Assembly (NCBI GenBank): GCA_036262075.1
Contig: DATAJO010000016.1
Span: 60,021-124,020, forward strand
Origin: JACDBZ01 sp036262075
GTDB taxonomy: Bacteria; Chloroflexota; Limnocylindria; QHBO01
Length of the DNA: 64,000 bases
Reading direction: 5' to 3'
Shown here piece after piece: positions 56,743-64,000 of the stretch. Position numbers and translations under genes: made by a program. The number at the start of each line of letters is the position of its first letter. Position 1 is the stretch's first letter. Below the pieces are notes generated by a model. It was given only the letters and a program-made list of their open reading frames with translations. It was not told the DNA's origin and did no database searches.

Positions 56743-57552
56743 TCAGCCGAGCTCGATGGAGCGCTTGGCGAGGCCGTACCAGAAGCCGTCGATCTTCGTG
56801 TCGGGGGGCGCATCGGCCTTGGTAGCCGCGCCGAGGGCGACGAACAGCGGTGCGAAATGCTCGGTGGTCGGGTGCGCGTACGGCATGCCCGGCGCCTTCT
56901 CGCGGAAGGCCATGAGCTCGTCGACGTCGCCGCGCCCCAGCGCCTCGGCGGCCCAGGCGTCGAACTCGGCCGACCAGGCGGGCGCGCCCGGCTTGCCGCG
57001 CATGTACTCGTGGATGAACGGTAGCCCGTGGGTGAGAAAGCCCGAGCCGATGATGAGCACGCCCTCGTCGCGCAGCGGCGCCAGCCGGCGGCCGAGCTCG
57101 AACAGGTGCTGCGGGTCGAGATCGGGCATCGACATCTGGAGGACCGGGATGTCGGCGTCGGGGTACATCGCCATGAGCGGGACCCAGGCGCCGTGGTCGA
57201 GGCCGCGGTTCGGCATCTGGTGGACCGGCTCGCCGTCCGGCATGAGCGCCGCCACCTTCTCGGCGAGGTCGGGCGCGACCGGCGCGTCGTAGCGCAGCCG
57301 GTAGTAGTGCTCCGGGAAGCCGTAGAAGTCGTACACCAGCGGGACCGGCGTCGTCGCGCTCACGGTGACCGGCGCCGACTCCCAGTGCGCCGATACGATG
57401 AGGATCTGCTTCGGCCGCGGCAGGCCATCGGTCCAGGCCTTGAATGCCGCCATCCACTCGGGCTCCTCGAGGAGCGGGGGAGCGCCGTGCCCCAGGTACA
57501 GGGTCGGCATTCGGCCGGCGGGCGTGGTGTTGGGCGCGGGTTCGGCAATCAT
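56743..57552 (-). CDS. Class III extradiol dioxygenase, DODA/YgiD type
   Basis: A 269-residue protein. Metal ligands are visible as His in MPTLYLGHGAPPLLEEP, His in LIVSAHWESAPVTV, His in NRGLDHGAWVPLM and His in IIGSGFLTHGLPFI, in the order seen in 4,5-DOPA-dioxygenase-like LigB proteins. It would open catechol-type rings with O2 using non-heme iron or zinc; the physiological substrate is unknown. Reverse-strand TAAACT (57565-57560) ends 7 nt before ATG 57552, with no Shine-Dalgarno, so it is leaderless-like. Confidence 0.88.
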   Translation of the reverse strand: MIAEPAPNTTPAGRMPTLYLGHGAPPLLEEPEWMAAFKAWTDGLPRPKQILIVSAHWESAPVTVSATTPVPLVYDFYGFPEHYYRLRYDAPVAPDLAEKVAALMPDGEPVHQMPNRGLDHGAWVPLMAMYPDADIPVLQMSMPDLDPQHLFELGRRLAPLRDEGVLIIGSGFLTHGLPFIHEYMRGKPGAPAWSAEFDAWAAEALGRGDVDELMAFREKAPGMPYAHPTTEHFAPLFVALGAATKADAPPDTKIDGFWYGLAKRSIELG

Positions 57553-57606
57553 CGCAGGTAGTTTACCACGCAATCAGTTTCTCGCCCGGCCTCCGCGTGA
57601 CCGATG

Positions 57607-58398
57607 TCAGCGGTCACCCCGGTCGCGGCGCCGAGCCGCGTCGCGGGTCCGTTCGACGATGCTGCGCGAGACGTCGCCGAGGATCTGCCGGCTGAGGGCG
57701 GCCCCGAAGCTCGACCCCTCGAGGTCGGGATCGGAGTCGGCGTCGGTCGCCGCTCGGCGCAGCTCCTCGCGCAGCGTACGGGTGAAGTCCCCGAGGAACC
57801 CGGCTTCTGGCGCGTCGGGCGGCACGTCGGGCGCCGCAGGCCGCGGCGCAGGCGCCGCTTCGGCTTCGGGCGTGAGGCCGGGGACGACGAGCTCGTAGAT
57901 CGGCTCCGGCTCGTCGAGGTCCTTGAGCCGCTGCGCGCCGAGGGCGCGAACGCTCACGCCGTCGGGGAGATTCGTCCCGACGAGGGCGCGGGTCGTCTCG
58001 GACAGGAGGACCTGGCCACCGCGGCCGGATCCGGCGATGCGGGCGGCGCGCACGACGTCGAGCCCGGTGTAGCCCTCCTCGCCGACGAGCGGCTCGCCGG
58101 TGTGGAGGCCCATGCGGACGCGGACCTCGACGCCATCGGGCCACTGGGCCTCGGCGAGGGCGCGCTGGGCCTCGACCGCCGCGGCGACCGCCTGGCGGGC
58201 GCGCGGGAACGAGAAGAAGAACGCGTCGCCCTGGGTGTCGATCTCCTGGCCGTCGCGCGCCTCGAAGGCGCCGCGGAGGATGCGCCGATGCTGCGCCAGC
58301 ACATCGGCGTATCGGTCGCCGAGTCGCTTCAGGAGGGCCGTGCTGCCCTCGATGTCGGTGAAGGCGAAAGTGACCGTGCCGCTGGGGATCGTCGGCAT
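57607..58398 (-). CDS. Class III adenylate/guanylate cyclase domain protein
   Basis: A 263-residue soluble protein. The N-terminal cyclase homology domain starts GTVTFAFTDIEGSTALLKRL (metal-binding Asp), then QEIDTQGDAFFFSFPRARQA (second Asp), VRMGLHTGEP and DVVRAARIAGSGRGGQVLLS (transition-state region N/R). The C-terminal ~90 residues are Ala/Pro-rich then charged (FLGDFTRTLREELRRAA) and unassigned. ATG 58398 follows reverse-strand TATCCT (58410-58405) by 6 nt. It is divergent from the antiporter gene. Confidence 0.85.
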   Translation of the reverse strand: MPTIPSGTVTFAFTDIEGSTALLKRLGDRYADVLAQHRRILRGAFEARDGQEIDTQGDAFFFSFPRARQAVAAAVEAQRALAEAQWPDGVEVRVRMGLHTGEPLVGEEGYTGLDVVRAARIAGSGRGGQVLLSETTRALVGTNLPDGVSVRALGAQRLKDLDEPEPIYELVVPGLTPEAEAAPAPRPAAPDVPPDAPEAGFLGDFTRTLREELRRAATDADSDPDLEGSSFGAALSRQILGDVSRSIVERTRDAARRRDRGDR

Positions 58399-58448
58399 GG
58401 CGACAGGATAGCCGAGGGGGTCGTTCGGACCGATTCCCTGCTGGCGGT

Positions 58449-58454
58449 TACACT
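58449..58454 (+). promoter_or_regulatory. Probable -10 of the antiporter gene
   Basis: TACACT at 58449-58454, about 65 nt before the GTG start of the antiporter, with GGGAG (58511-58515) as its Shine-Dalgarno. It is divergent from the cyclase promoter 40 bp away. Confidence 0.45.
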
Positions 58455-58520
58455 CCTCGGGCCACGCCGGCCCATCCCGCCGACGGACGCCGGCACCCAA
58501 CACCCTTGCCGGGAGAGTCC

Positions 58521-60263
58521 GTGGAGCACGGCGGCGCCCTCATCACCACCATCGCCCTCGGGCTGAGCGCGGCGTTCATCGCCGGGCTCATCGCGCGCCG
58601 GCTGAAGCTGCCCTCGATCGTCGGCTACCTCGTCGCGGGCGTGGCCCTCGGGCCCTTCACGCCGGGCCTCGTCGCCGACCAGGAGATCGCAAGCGAGCTG
58701 GCGGAGATCGGCGTGATCCTGCTCATGTTCGGCGTGGGCATTCACTTCAGCCTCCGCGATCTCCTCGCCGTGCGCGGGATCGCCATTCCCGGCGCGATCG
58801 TGCAGAGCACGATCGCCACGCTCCTCGGCATCGGACTGGGCAACCTGCTGGGCTGGGACCTGGTCTCCGGGCTCGTGCTCGGCATGTCGCTGTCGGTGGC
58901 GAGCACCGTCGTCCTGCTGCGCGCGCTCATCCAGCGCAACGCGCTCGACACCATCCACGGGCGCGCGGCCGTCGGCTGGCTCATCGTCGAGGACATCTTC
59001 ACCGTCCTCGTCCTCGTCCTGCTGCCGACGCTCGCGCTCCTCACCGGGTCGGGCAACGGCGACGGGACCGATGCGCTGCCGGCGCTGGCCGAGGCCGTCT
59101 TCAAGACCGGGGCGCTGGCGGCGGTCATGGTCGTGGCCGGGACGCGGGTCGTGCCGTGGCTGCTGGTGCAGGTCGCGCACGAGGGCTCGCAGGAGATGTT
59201 CACCCTCGGCGTGCTGGCCGTGGCGCTCGGCATCGCGTTCGCGTCGAGCGCGATCTTCGGCGTCTCGCTCGCGCTCGGGGCGTTCCTGGCCGGGACGGTC
59301 GTCGGCGAGACCGACCTGTCGCACAAGGCCGCCGCCGATGCCCTGCCGTTGCGCGACGCGTTCGCGGTGCTGTTCTTCGTGTCGGTCGGAATGCTCCTCG
59401 ACCCCGCCTATCTGATCGAGCACCCGCTGGCGGTGCTCGCCGTGCTCGCCCTGGTCGTCGTCGGCAAGGCGGCCGCGGCCATGGGCATCGTCGTCGCACT
59501 CGGCTATCCGATCCGCACCGGGCTGACCGTCGCCGCCGGGCTCGCGCAGGTCGGCGAGTTCAGCTTCATCCTCGTCACCGCCGGCGTCAGCGCGGGCCTC
59601 ATGCCCGAGGAGGCCTACCAGCTCGTCGTGGCGGCCGCGATCCTGTCGATCACCCTCAACCCGTTCATCTTCGCTCTCGTCGACCCGGTCGACCGCTGGC
59701 TGAAGGCGCGACCCAGGCTCCGCCGGCTGCTCGACCGCGGCTCCCGCGAGCTGTCGCGTCCCGAGCCGGGCCACGAGCCGCTGAGCGGCCACGCCATCCT
59801 GTGTGGCTGGGGCCGGGTCGGGCGCACCGTGGCCCGTGCGCTCGAGGCACGCGGATTCAAGTACGTGGTCGTCGAGGAGGATCGGCGCACGGTCGAGGCG
59901 CTCCGCAAGCGCGGCATCCAGGCCTTCTACGGCGACATCGCCGATGCCGAGCTGCTGAAGCACGCCGGCATCGAGCGGGCCCGGGTCCTCGTCTTCGCCG
60001 CGTACGACCCCCCGGCGGCCGAGTTCGCGGTCGACTACGCCAAGCGCGTCAATCCGAAGATCGAGGTCGTGGCGCGGGTCGAGACCCCCGAGGAGGCGCG
60101 CCGGCTGCTCGAGGTGGGCGCCTCGCAGACGGTGGAGGGCGAGCGCGAGCTCGCTGTCCAGATGGCGCGCTACACGCTCCGGCGCTTCGGCGTCACGACG
60201 CGCGAGGTCGAGGCCATCGCCCAGGGCCTGCGGCGGCGCGCCGAGCCGGCGGGGGCCACCTGA
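58521..60263 (+). CDS. CPA2 family cation:proton antiporter with TrkA-N domain (KefB/YbaL-like)
   Basis: A 580-residue membrane transporter. Twelve or so helices contain GYLVAGVALGPFTPGLVAD, LLMFGVGIHFSLRDLL and AAGLAQVGEFSFILVTAGVS (the GEF motif of CPA2 proteins). After the membrane part a cytosolic RCK/TrkA-N domain (~415-560) has the nucleotide-binding AILCGWGRVGRTVARALE and VVVEEDRRTVEALRKRG. It exports K+ or Na+ in exchange for H+, gated by a dinucleotide. GTG 58521 is preceded by GGGAG; TTG 58506 is an alternative. Confidence 0.92.
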   Translation: MEHGGALITTIALGLSAAFIAGLIARRLKLPSIVGYLVAGVALGPFTPGLVADQEIASELAEIGVILLMFGVGIHFSLRDLLAVRGIAIPGAIVQSTIATLLGIGLGNLLGWDLVSGLVLGMSLSVASTVVLLRALIQRNALDTIHGRAAVGWLIVEDIFTVLVLVLLPTLALLTGSGNGDGTDALPALAEAVFKTGALAAVMVVAGTRVVPWLLVQVAHEGSQEMFTLGVLAVALGIAFASSAIFGVSLALGAFLAGTVVGETDLSHKAAADALPLRDAFAVLFFVSVGMLLDPAYLIEHPLAVLAVLALVVVGKAAAAMGIVVALGYPIRTGLTVAAGLAQVGEFSFILVTAGVSAGLMPEEAYQLVVAAAILSITLNPFIFALVDPVDRWLKARPRLRRLLDRGSRELSRPEPGHEPLSGHAILCGWGRVGRTVARALEARGFKYVVVEEDRRTVEALRKRGIQAFYGDIADAELLKHAGIERARVLVFAAYDPPAAEFAVDYAKRVNPKIEVVARVETPEEARRLLEVGASQTVEGERELAVQMARYTLRRFGVTTREVEAIAQGLRRRAEPAGAT

Positions 60264-60342
60264 GCCCATTCGCGCACGCTAGGATGACCCGGCCCAGCCG
60301 TCTCATCGGCTCGGAGGAGATCCGGAGCACTGGAGGTCCGAC

Positions 60343-61056
60343 ATGCGCGTCCCGCCCACCGCGTCCGCCCTCACCGCCGAGGCGCTCGGCACGTTCCTCT
60401 TCTTCTTCGTCGGCATGGGCGCCGTCGTCATGGGCCAGCACACCGGTGACGGCGGTGGCGGGCTGCTGGGCGTGGCCCTCGCTCATGGCCTCGCGCTGGC
60501 GGTGCTCGTCTCGGCGCTCGGCGCGGTGTCGGGCGGTCATTTCAACCCGGCGGTGACGTTCGGCGTATTCCTCGCCGGTCGCATCGGTGCCGGCCTCGCG
60601 GGCCTCTACGTGCTCGTTCAGCTCGCGGCCGGGGTCATCGCGGCGCTCGCGCTGCGGGTCGTCTTCCCGGAGTCCTCGTGGGGCACGCTCGGCACCCCGG
60701 CGCTCGCCGAGGGCATCACGCCCGTGGCCGGCATCGTCATCGAGGCCATCCTCACCGTCCTCCTGCTCGTCGCGGTGTTCGGCACGGCCATCGATCCGCG
60801 CGGACCGAAGATCGGGGGCCTGGCCATCGGCCTGGCGGTTGCCGCGGACATCCTCATGGGCGGACCGCTCACCGGTGGCTCGATGAACCCGGCCCGCTGG
60901 TTCGGCCCGGCTGTCGCAGCCGCAGAGTTCGACAACTGGTACGTGTGGTGGATCGGTCCGCTCATCGGCGCGGCGCTCGCGGCCCTCGCGTTCCGCTGGG
61001 CGTTCGAGGCGCGCGCGGCGGCCGACGTCGCCCCGGCCTCGCCCGAGGGCCGCTGA
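60343..61056 (+). CDS. MIP family channel (aquaporin)
   Basis: A 237-residue six-helix channel. Both NPA boxes are present: SGGHFNPAVTFG and GGSMNPARWFGPA, and the N-terminal AEALGTFLFFFVGMGAVVM is typical. The short loops and the residues around the second NPA (NPAR followed by W-F-G-P) fit water-type rather than glycerol-type channels, but this is tentative. TGGAGG lies 6 nt before ATG 60343, and TAGGAT at 60280-60285 is a likely -10. Confidence 0.9.
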   Translation: MRVPPTASALTAEALGTFLFFFVGMGAVVMGQHTGDGGGGLLGVALAHGLALAVLVSALGAVSGGHFNPAVTFGVFLAGRIGAGLAGLYVLVQLAAGVIAALALRVVFPESSWGTLGTPALAEGITPVAGIVIEAILTVLLLVAVFGTAIDPRGPKIGGLAIGLAVAADILMGGPLTGGSMNPARWFGPAVAAAEFDNWYVWWIGPLIGAALAALAFRWAFEARAAADVAPASPEGR

Positions 61057-61069
61057 CGCCGGCCCGTGG

Positions 61070-61789
61070 CTAGAGCGCGAACGTGAACAGCGTCGCGAGG
61101 CGCGCGAAGGCGTTGAGGAAGATCAGCACGCCGATGCCGACGATCAGCAGCCCGGTGATGACCCGCACCGCCGCGTGATGGCGGCGCAGCAGCTCGAGCA
61201 GCGGTCGGAGGCGGGGGAGCGCCAGGGCGGCGGCCAGGAACGGCACGGCCAGGCCGATCGAATACGCGGTCAGCAGCAGCGCCACCACCGGCGCCGATCC
61301 GCTCGAGGCCCCCATCGTCAGGATCGCGCCGAGGACGGGGCCGATGCATGGCGTCCAGCCCACGGCGACGAACGCGCCGAGGCTCACCGCGCGCAGCGAC
61401 CGCGCGGCCGGCAGCACATCCGGGTCGAGGCCGATGCGCAGCCGATCCAGGACCGGCCCGAACATCCCGGTCGTCAGCAGGCCGAGGCCGATGACGACGA
61501 TGCCGGCCACCTGGCGCGCGGCGGGAACCGCGAACAGCGGCTGCCCGATGAGCCCGATCGAGGTCCCGACCACGATGAACACGAGGCTGAAGCCGAGGAT
61601 GAACAGCAGCGCCTGCGGCAGGATCTCGCCGCGGCTCACCGCCATGGCCGATGGGGTTCCGGTGGAGGTCGGCGTCGCCGCGGCAGTCCCCAGGAACGCC
61701 AGGTACACCGGCACGAGCGCGAGCACGCACGGGGACAGGAAGCTGAGCGCGCCGGCCGCGAACGCCACGGCCATCGAGACCTCGGTCAC
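61070..61789 (-). CDS. ccdA: CcdA-like cytochrome c biogenesis / thiol:disulfide interchange membrane protein
   Basis: A 239-residue six-helix protein of the DsbD-beta/CcdA type. The two redox Cys lie in AAGALSFLSPCVLALVPVYL (helix 1) and AVGWTPCIGPVLGAILTM (helix 4), and GFSLVFIVVGTSIGLIGQPL is also typical. It carries electrons from cytosolic thioredoxin to TlpA/ResA-type proteins, one of which is encoded at 52.4 kb. GTG 61789 follows reverse-strand TAGGCT (61801-61796) by 6 nt. It is convergent with the aquaporin gene (13 bp between stops). Confidence 0.92.
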   Translation of the reverse strand: MTEVSMAVAFAAGALSFLSPCVLALVPVYLAFLGTAAATPTSTGTPSAMAVSRGEILPQALLFILGFSLVFIVVGTSIGLIGQPLFAVPAARQVAGIVVIGLGLLTTGMFGPVLDRLRIGLDPDVLPAARSLRAVSLGAFVAVGWTPCIGPVLGAILTMGASSGSAPVVALLLTAYSIGLAVPFLAAALALPRLRPLLELLRRHHAAVRVITGLLIVGIGVLIFLNAFARLATLFTFAL

Positions 61790-61848
61790 GGGGCGAGCCT
61801 AGACGAGACGCCGCACCCTGTCAGGCGGGGCTGAGCGGGGCGCCGCCG

Positions 61849-62247
61849 CGATATATCGGTGGAATGGCGCCGGACGGCGGGTTCTGGCGACATTCGGTCG
61901 ATAAATCGCAGGGAGTGGAGCGTGGACCGCGCCCGAGTGGCCCCGAGAGGCACCGTTCCGGCGCATATCCAAGCGATATATCGACGGAACCGCGCCTGAG
62001 ACCGTGCTCGGGCTGCATCTCAGCGATAAATCGACGGGACCGCGCCGGAGACCCAGCTCGGGCTGCAGCTCAGCGATAAATCGACCGAACCGCGCCTGAG
62101 GCCCAACTCGGGCTGCATCTGAGCGATTTATCGTTCATCTGGACGCCGGAAGCGGGTCCTCGGGCGCACCTCACGCTCCCCGGTGACCGATATATCGGCC
62201 AAACCGCGCCCGAGTGGCCGCTCCGGCGCAATTCCACCGATATATCG
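61849..62247. repeat. Intergenic array B3: eight AT-rich decamers
   Basis: CGATATATCG starts at 61849, 61974, 62188 and 62238; CGATAAATCG at 61899, 62024 and 62084; CGATTTATCG at 62124. The steps are 50, 75, 50, 60, 40, 64 and 50 bp. Between them, ACCGCGCCTGAG/CTCGGGCTGCATCT-like segments recur. CGATATATCG is a perfect palindrome. The array lies between two reverse-strand genes (ccdA and the large membrane protein) and belongs to the same family as the arrays at 1.6 and 50.8 kb. Confidence 0.9.
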
Positions 62248-62248
62248 C

Positions 62249-62357
62249 GGGCCAGCACGGGCCAGAACGGGCCAGCGCGGGCCCAGCGCGGGCTGGTCCG
62301 CCCCCGCACGCCCCCGCACGCCCCGCACGCCCTGCACGCCCTGCACGCCCCCTGCAG
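62249..62357. repeat. GC-rich 9-11-bp simple tandem repeats
   Basis: About four copies of GGGCCAGCAC/GGGCCAGAAC are followed by about six copies of CGCCCCGCAC/CGCCCTGCAC, directly next to array B3 and reaching to the stop of the large membrane protein gene. Similar C-rich repeats border array B1. Confidence 0.8.
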
Positions 62358-62361
62358 GCCC

Positions 62362-63894
62362 TCAGTGGTGGACGACGGCGGCGGGCGGCGCGGTGCCCGG
62401 CTCGATGACGATCGGCTGGGCGATGATCCACAGGCTGAGTACGGTGTAGCCGATCATCAGGGCGACCATGGGCAGTCCGGTGAGCACCGGGCGGGCGGGC
62501 GCGTCGCGCAGGGCGTGGCGATGGGCGAGGACGATCGCCGCCACGTGGCCACCGACGATGGCCACGACGCTGACGTACCAGACGAGCTCGATCGGGATCC
62601 AGTCGATGGGCGGGGCAAAGCTCAGGAGCGGATCGGCGAGGAGGTCGGGCAGCCAAACGACGACCTGGATCACCGCGGTCAGGTAGTGGGCGATGAGGTA
62701 GCCGCCGGCGATCGGCAGCAGCGTGGCGGCGTAGGCGCCGGCGGTATCGGCCAGCGGGCGTCGGGTGGATGGATCGGCCAGGGCGTGGGTGATCCAGACG
62801 ACGACGAGGAAGGCGACGAAGAAGGCCACCACGACGACGAGGAAGACGACCGTATCGGCCAGGGTGAAGGCATTGGCGGTCGGGCCGAGGAGGTTGATGA
62901 CGATCGGCTGGACGAAGGCGAGCAGGCGCGCGCCGAAGGCGGTCTCCTCCATGCCGTCGAAGGTCACGCCGGCCAGGGCGAGGACGATGAACGCGGCGTC
63001 GGACCAGCCGGCGCGGTCGACCTCGGCGAGGCCGACGATCCAGGGGCGGAGGATGGGCTGCCGCTCGTCGTCATCGGCGGCGGTGGCGCATTCGGGGCAG
63101 TCGATGCATCGGTCAGGACGGCAGTCCTCGTGGCAGCCCTCGCACACCGTCGGCACCACGACCCGCCGGCCGATCGGCCCGAGCCTGCCGAACCAGCCGA
63201 GCATGACCTCGAACAGCTCCGCGTGGCGCAGCCAGGCGACCTGCCCGAACAGGGTCATCCCGACCAGGGTGAGGATGGTGTACCCGAGGAGGAGCCAGGC
63301 GACAGTCGCGGCGGTGGCGCCACCCGGCAGGACGAGCTCGCCCCACAGGCCGATGGCGAGGAGCGCCACGGCCGGCCAGCGCGCGAGTCCCGGCGGGTAG
63401 CGCAGCCCGGCGTCGAGGCGCTCGAAGCCGATGCGCCTGCCGAGCCATTCGAGCTCGGCGAACGTCGTGCGGAACGGGCTGAGCGACGGCCACGGGTTGC
63501 CGAGCAGCACGGCGACGATCGGCAGGCCGACCCAGATGCCGACCCAGAACAGCGCCGCGGGCAGGAGCGAGATGTCGCCGATGAGGAAGCCGGCGAGGAT
63601 CGCGCCGTACCACCACACCAGCCCGAGCGTCTGGAGGACGAGGCGCGCGATCGAGGCGATCGCGGTCGGCACCGGGCGGGTCGGGTAGGACGGCTCGCCG
63701 ACGCGCCGCGCGACGAGGGCGGTGACGACGAACGAGGCCGCCACGGCGGCCGCGGCGCCGCCGAGGTACAGGGCCAGCGGGACGGGCAGCTGGAACGTCT
63801 CGCCCAGGGCATGGCCGAGCGCCGTGCCGGGGATGGTGGCGAGGGCGACGGCTGCGGCCAGCGCGCCGGCCAGGGCGCGCGCGCTAGGTCGCAT
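62362..63894 (-). CDS. Polytopic membrane protein with Cys-rich loop
   Basis: A 510-residue protein. A signal-like first segment ends at ATIPGTALGHALGETFQLP, and about ten further transmembrane helices follow. Between helices, around residues 255-280, a hydrophilic loop carries CEGCHEDCRPDRCIDCPEC, seven Cys and one His that could bind iron-sulfur or zinc. It resembles large actinobacterial/Chloroflexota membrane proteins sometimes labelled fenitrothion hydrolase, a name that should not be taken as a function. Its start overlaps the 3' end of an upstream cupredoxin-like gene, suggesting a metal-related operon. Confidence 0.65.
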   Translation of the reverse strand: MRPSARALAGALAAAVALATIPGTALGHALGETFQLPVPLALYLGGAAAAVAASFVVTALVARRVGEPSYPTRPVPTAIASIARLVLQTLGLVWWYGAILAGFLIGDISLLPAALFWVGIWVGLPIVAVLLGNPWPSLSPFRTTFAELEWLGRRIGFERLDAGLRYPPGLARWPAVALLAIGLWGELVLPGGATAATVAWLLLGYTILTLVGMTLFGQVAWLRHAELFEVMLGWFGRLGPIGRRVVVPTVCEGCHEDCRPDRCIDCPECATAADDDERQPILRPWIVGLAEVDRAGWSDAAFIVLALAGVTFDGMEETAFGARLLAFVQPIVINLLGPTANAFTLADTVVFLVVVVAFFVAFLVVVWITHALADPSTRRPLADTAGAYAATLLPIAGGYLIAHYLTAVIQVVVWLPDLLADPLLSFAPPIDWIPIELVWYVSVVAIVGGHVAAIVLAHRHALRDAPARPVLTGLPMVALMIGYTVLSLWIIAQPIVIEPGTAPPAAVVHH

Positions 63895-64000
63895 ACACGG
63901 TGAGGATGCCGACCTCGACGCCGCGCGGGTCGTCGGCGGGATGGATCTCGATCGGGAACTGCCCGGCGCGGGAGGCCTCGAACTCCAGCCGCGCCTCCTC
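63884..64000 (-). CDS. Cupredoxin-like protein, C-terminal fragment (continues beyond window)
   Basis: The last 38 residues of a reverse-strand gene whose start lies beyond 64000. The visible sequence EFEASRAGQFPIEIHP with GVEVGILTVYAT is the C-terminal beta strands typical of cupredoxin_1 domains. The stop overlaps the start of the following membrane protein gene by 11 bp, so they are co-transcribed. The identification is tentative because only the tail is present. Confidence 0.5.
   Translation of the reverse strand, partial: EEARLEFEASRAGQFPIEIHPADDPRGVEVGILTVYAT

Overview
The window is high-GC DNA (about 70% G+C by eye), densely packed with genes that often overlap at ATGA or GTGA. It looks like a Chloroflexota chromosome, most likely of the Limnocylindria/Ellin6529 type. 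That placement is an inference from gene content and order (efp-xseA-xseB, nadK-recN-xerD, scpA-scpB-rluB-cmk-plsC-ispH), an Arg-type EF-P, a membrane EtfD-like protein and the absence of outer-membrane genes. There is no prophage, IS element or CRISPR array.

Layout. 1-4.3 kb: end of mltG, an M24 peptidase, a repeat array, efp, xseA and xseB. 4.3-6.1 kb: a reverse-strand two-component flavin system (FMN reductase plus luciferase-like oxidoreductase) with an operator-like palindrome. 6.3-21.3 kb: a long forward housekeeping run (GNAT, dxs, tlyA, nadK, recN, xerD, a PH-SHOCT protein, punA, an M50 protease, an HD protein, scpAB, rluB, cmk, plsC, ispH), closed by a second array. 21.7-25.5 kb: a glycosyltransferase diverging from der-gpsA. 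25.5-32.2 kb: a patchwork of small membrane proteins, a receiver and a pseudo-receiver, tRNA-Pro, an arsR-arsC pair diverging from a tiny Cys-rich peptide, an Lgt-like protein, a lipoprotein and a cold-shock protein. 32.2-38 kb: guanine deaminase, membrane proteins, an M50-CBS protease, moeA and a moaC-moaB fusion. 38.2-47.4 kb: an EtfD-like membrane Fe-S oxidoreductase, Lrp, a class III aminotransferase, a DUF2231-Rieske fusion, acyl-CoA dehydrogenase and etfBA. 47.4-53.3 kb: a LigD-type polymerase domain, nrdR, dcd, an MBL hydrolase, a cupredoxin, TlpA, glutaredoxin and tRNA-Arg. 53.4-64 kb: a less GC-rich stretch with an ECF sigma factor and its membrane partner, a ring-cleavage-type dioxygenase, a nucleotide cyclase, a CPA2 antiporter, an aquaporin, CcdA and a polytopic membrane protein with a Cys cluster.

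Metabolic links. dxs and ispH supply isoprenoids. Acyl-CoA dehydrogenase, EtfBA and the EtfD-like protein form a plausible route from acyl-CoA to quinone. moeA and moaCB make molybdenum cofactor. TlpA, glutaredoxin and CcdA handle extracytoplasmic thiols.

Two observations stand out. First, six intergenic arrays belong to three sequence-unrelated families of near-palindromic motifs, yet their motif centres share the same distances (about 39, 50, 64 and occasionally 75 bp). Second, at least 17 genes have a TAnnnT -10 hexamer ending only 6-11 nt before the start codon, with no Shine-Dalgarno sequence, which points to widespread leaderless transcription.
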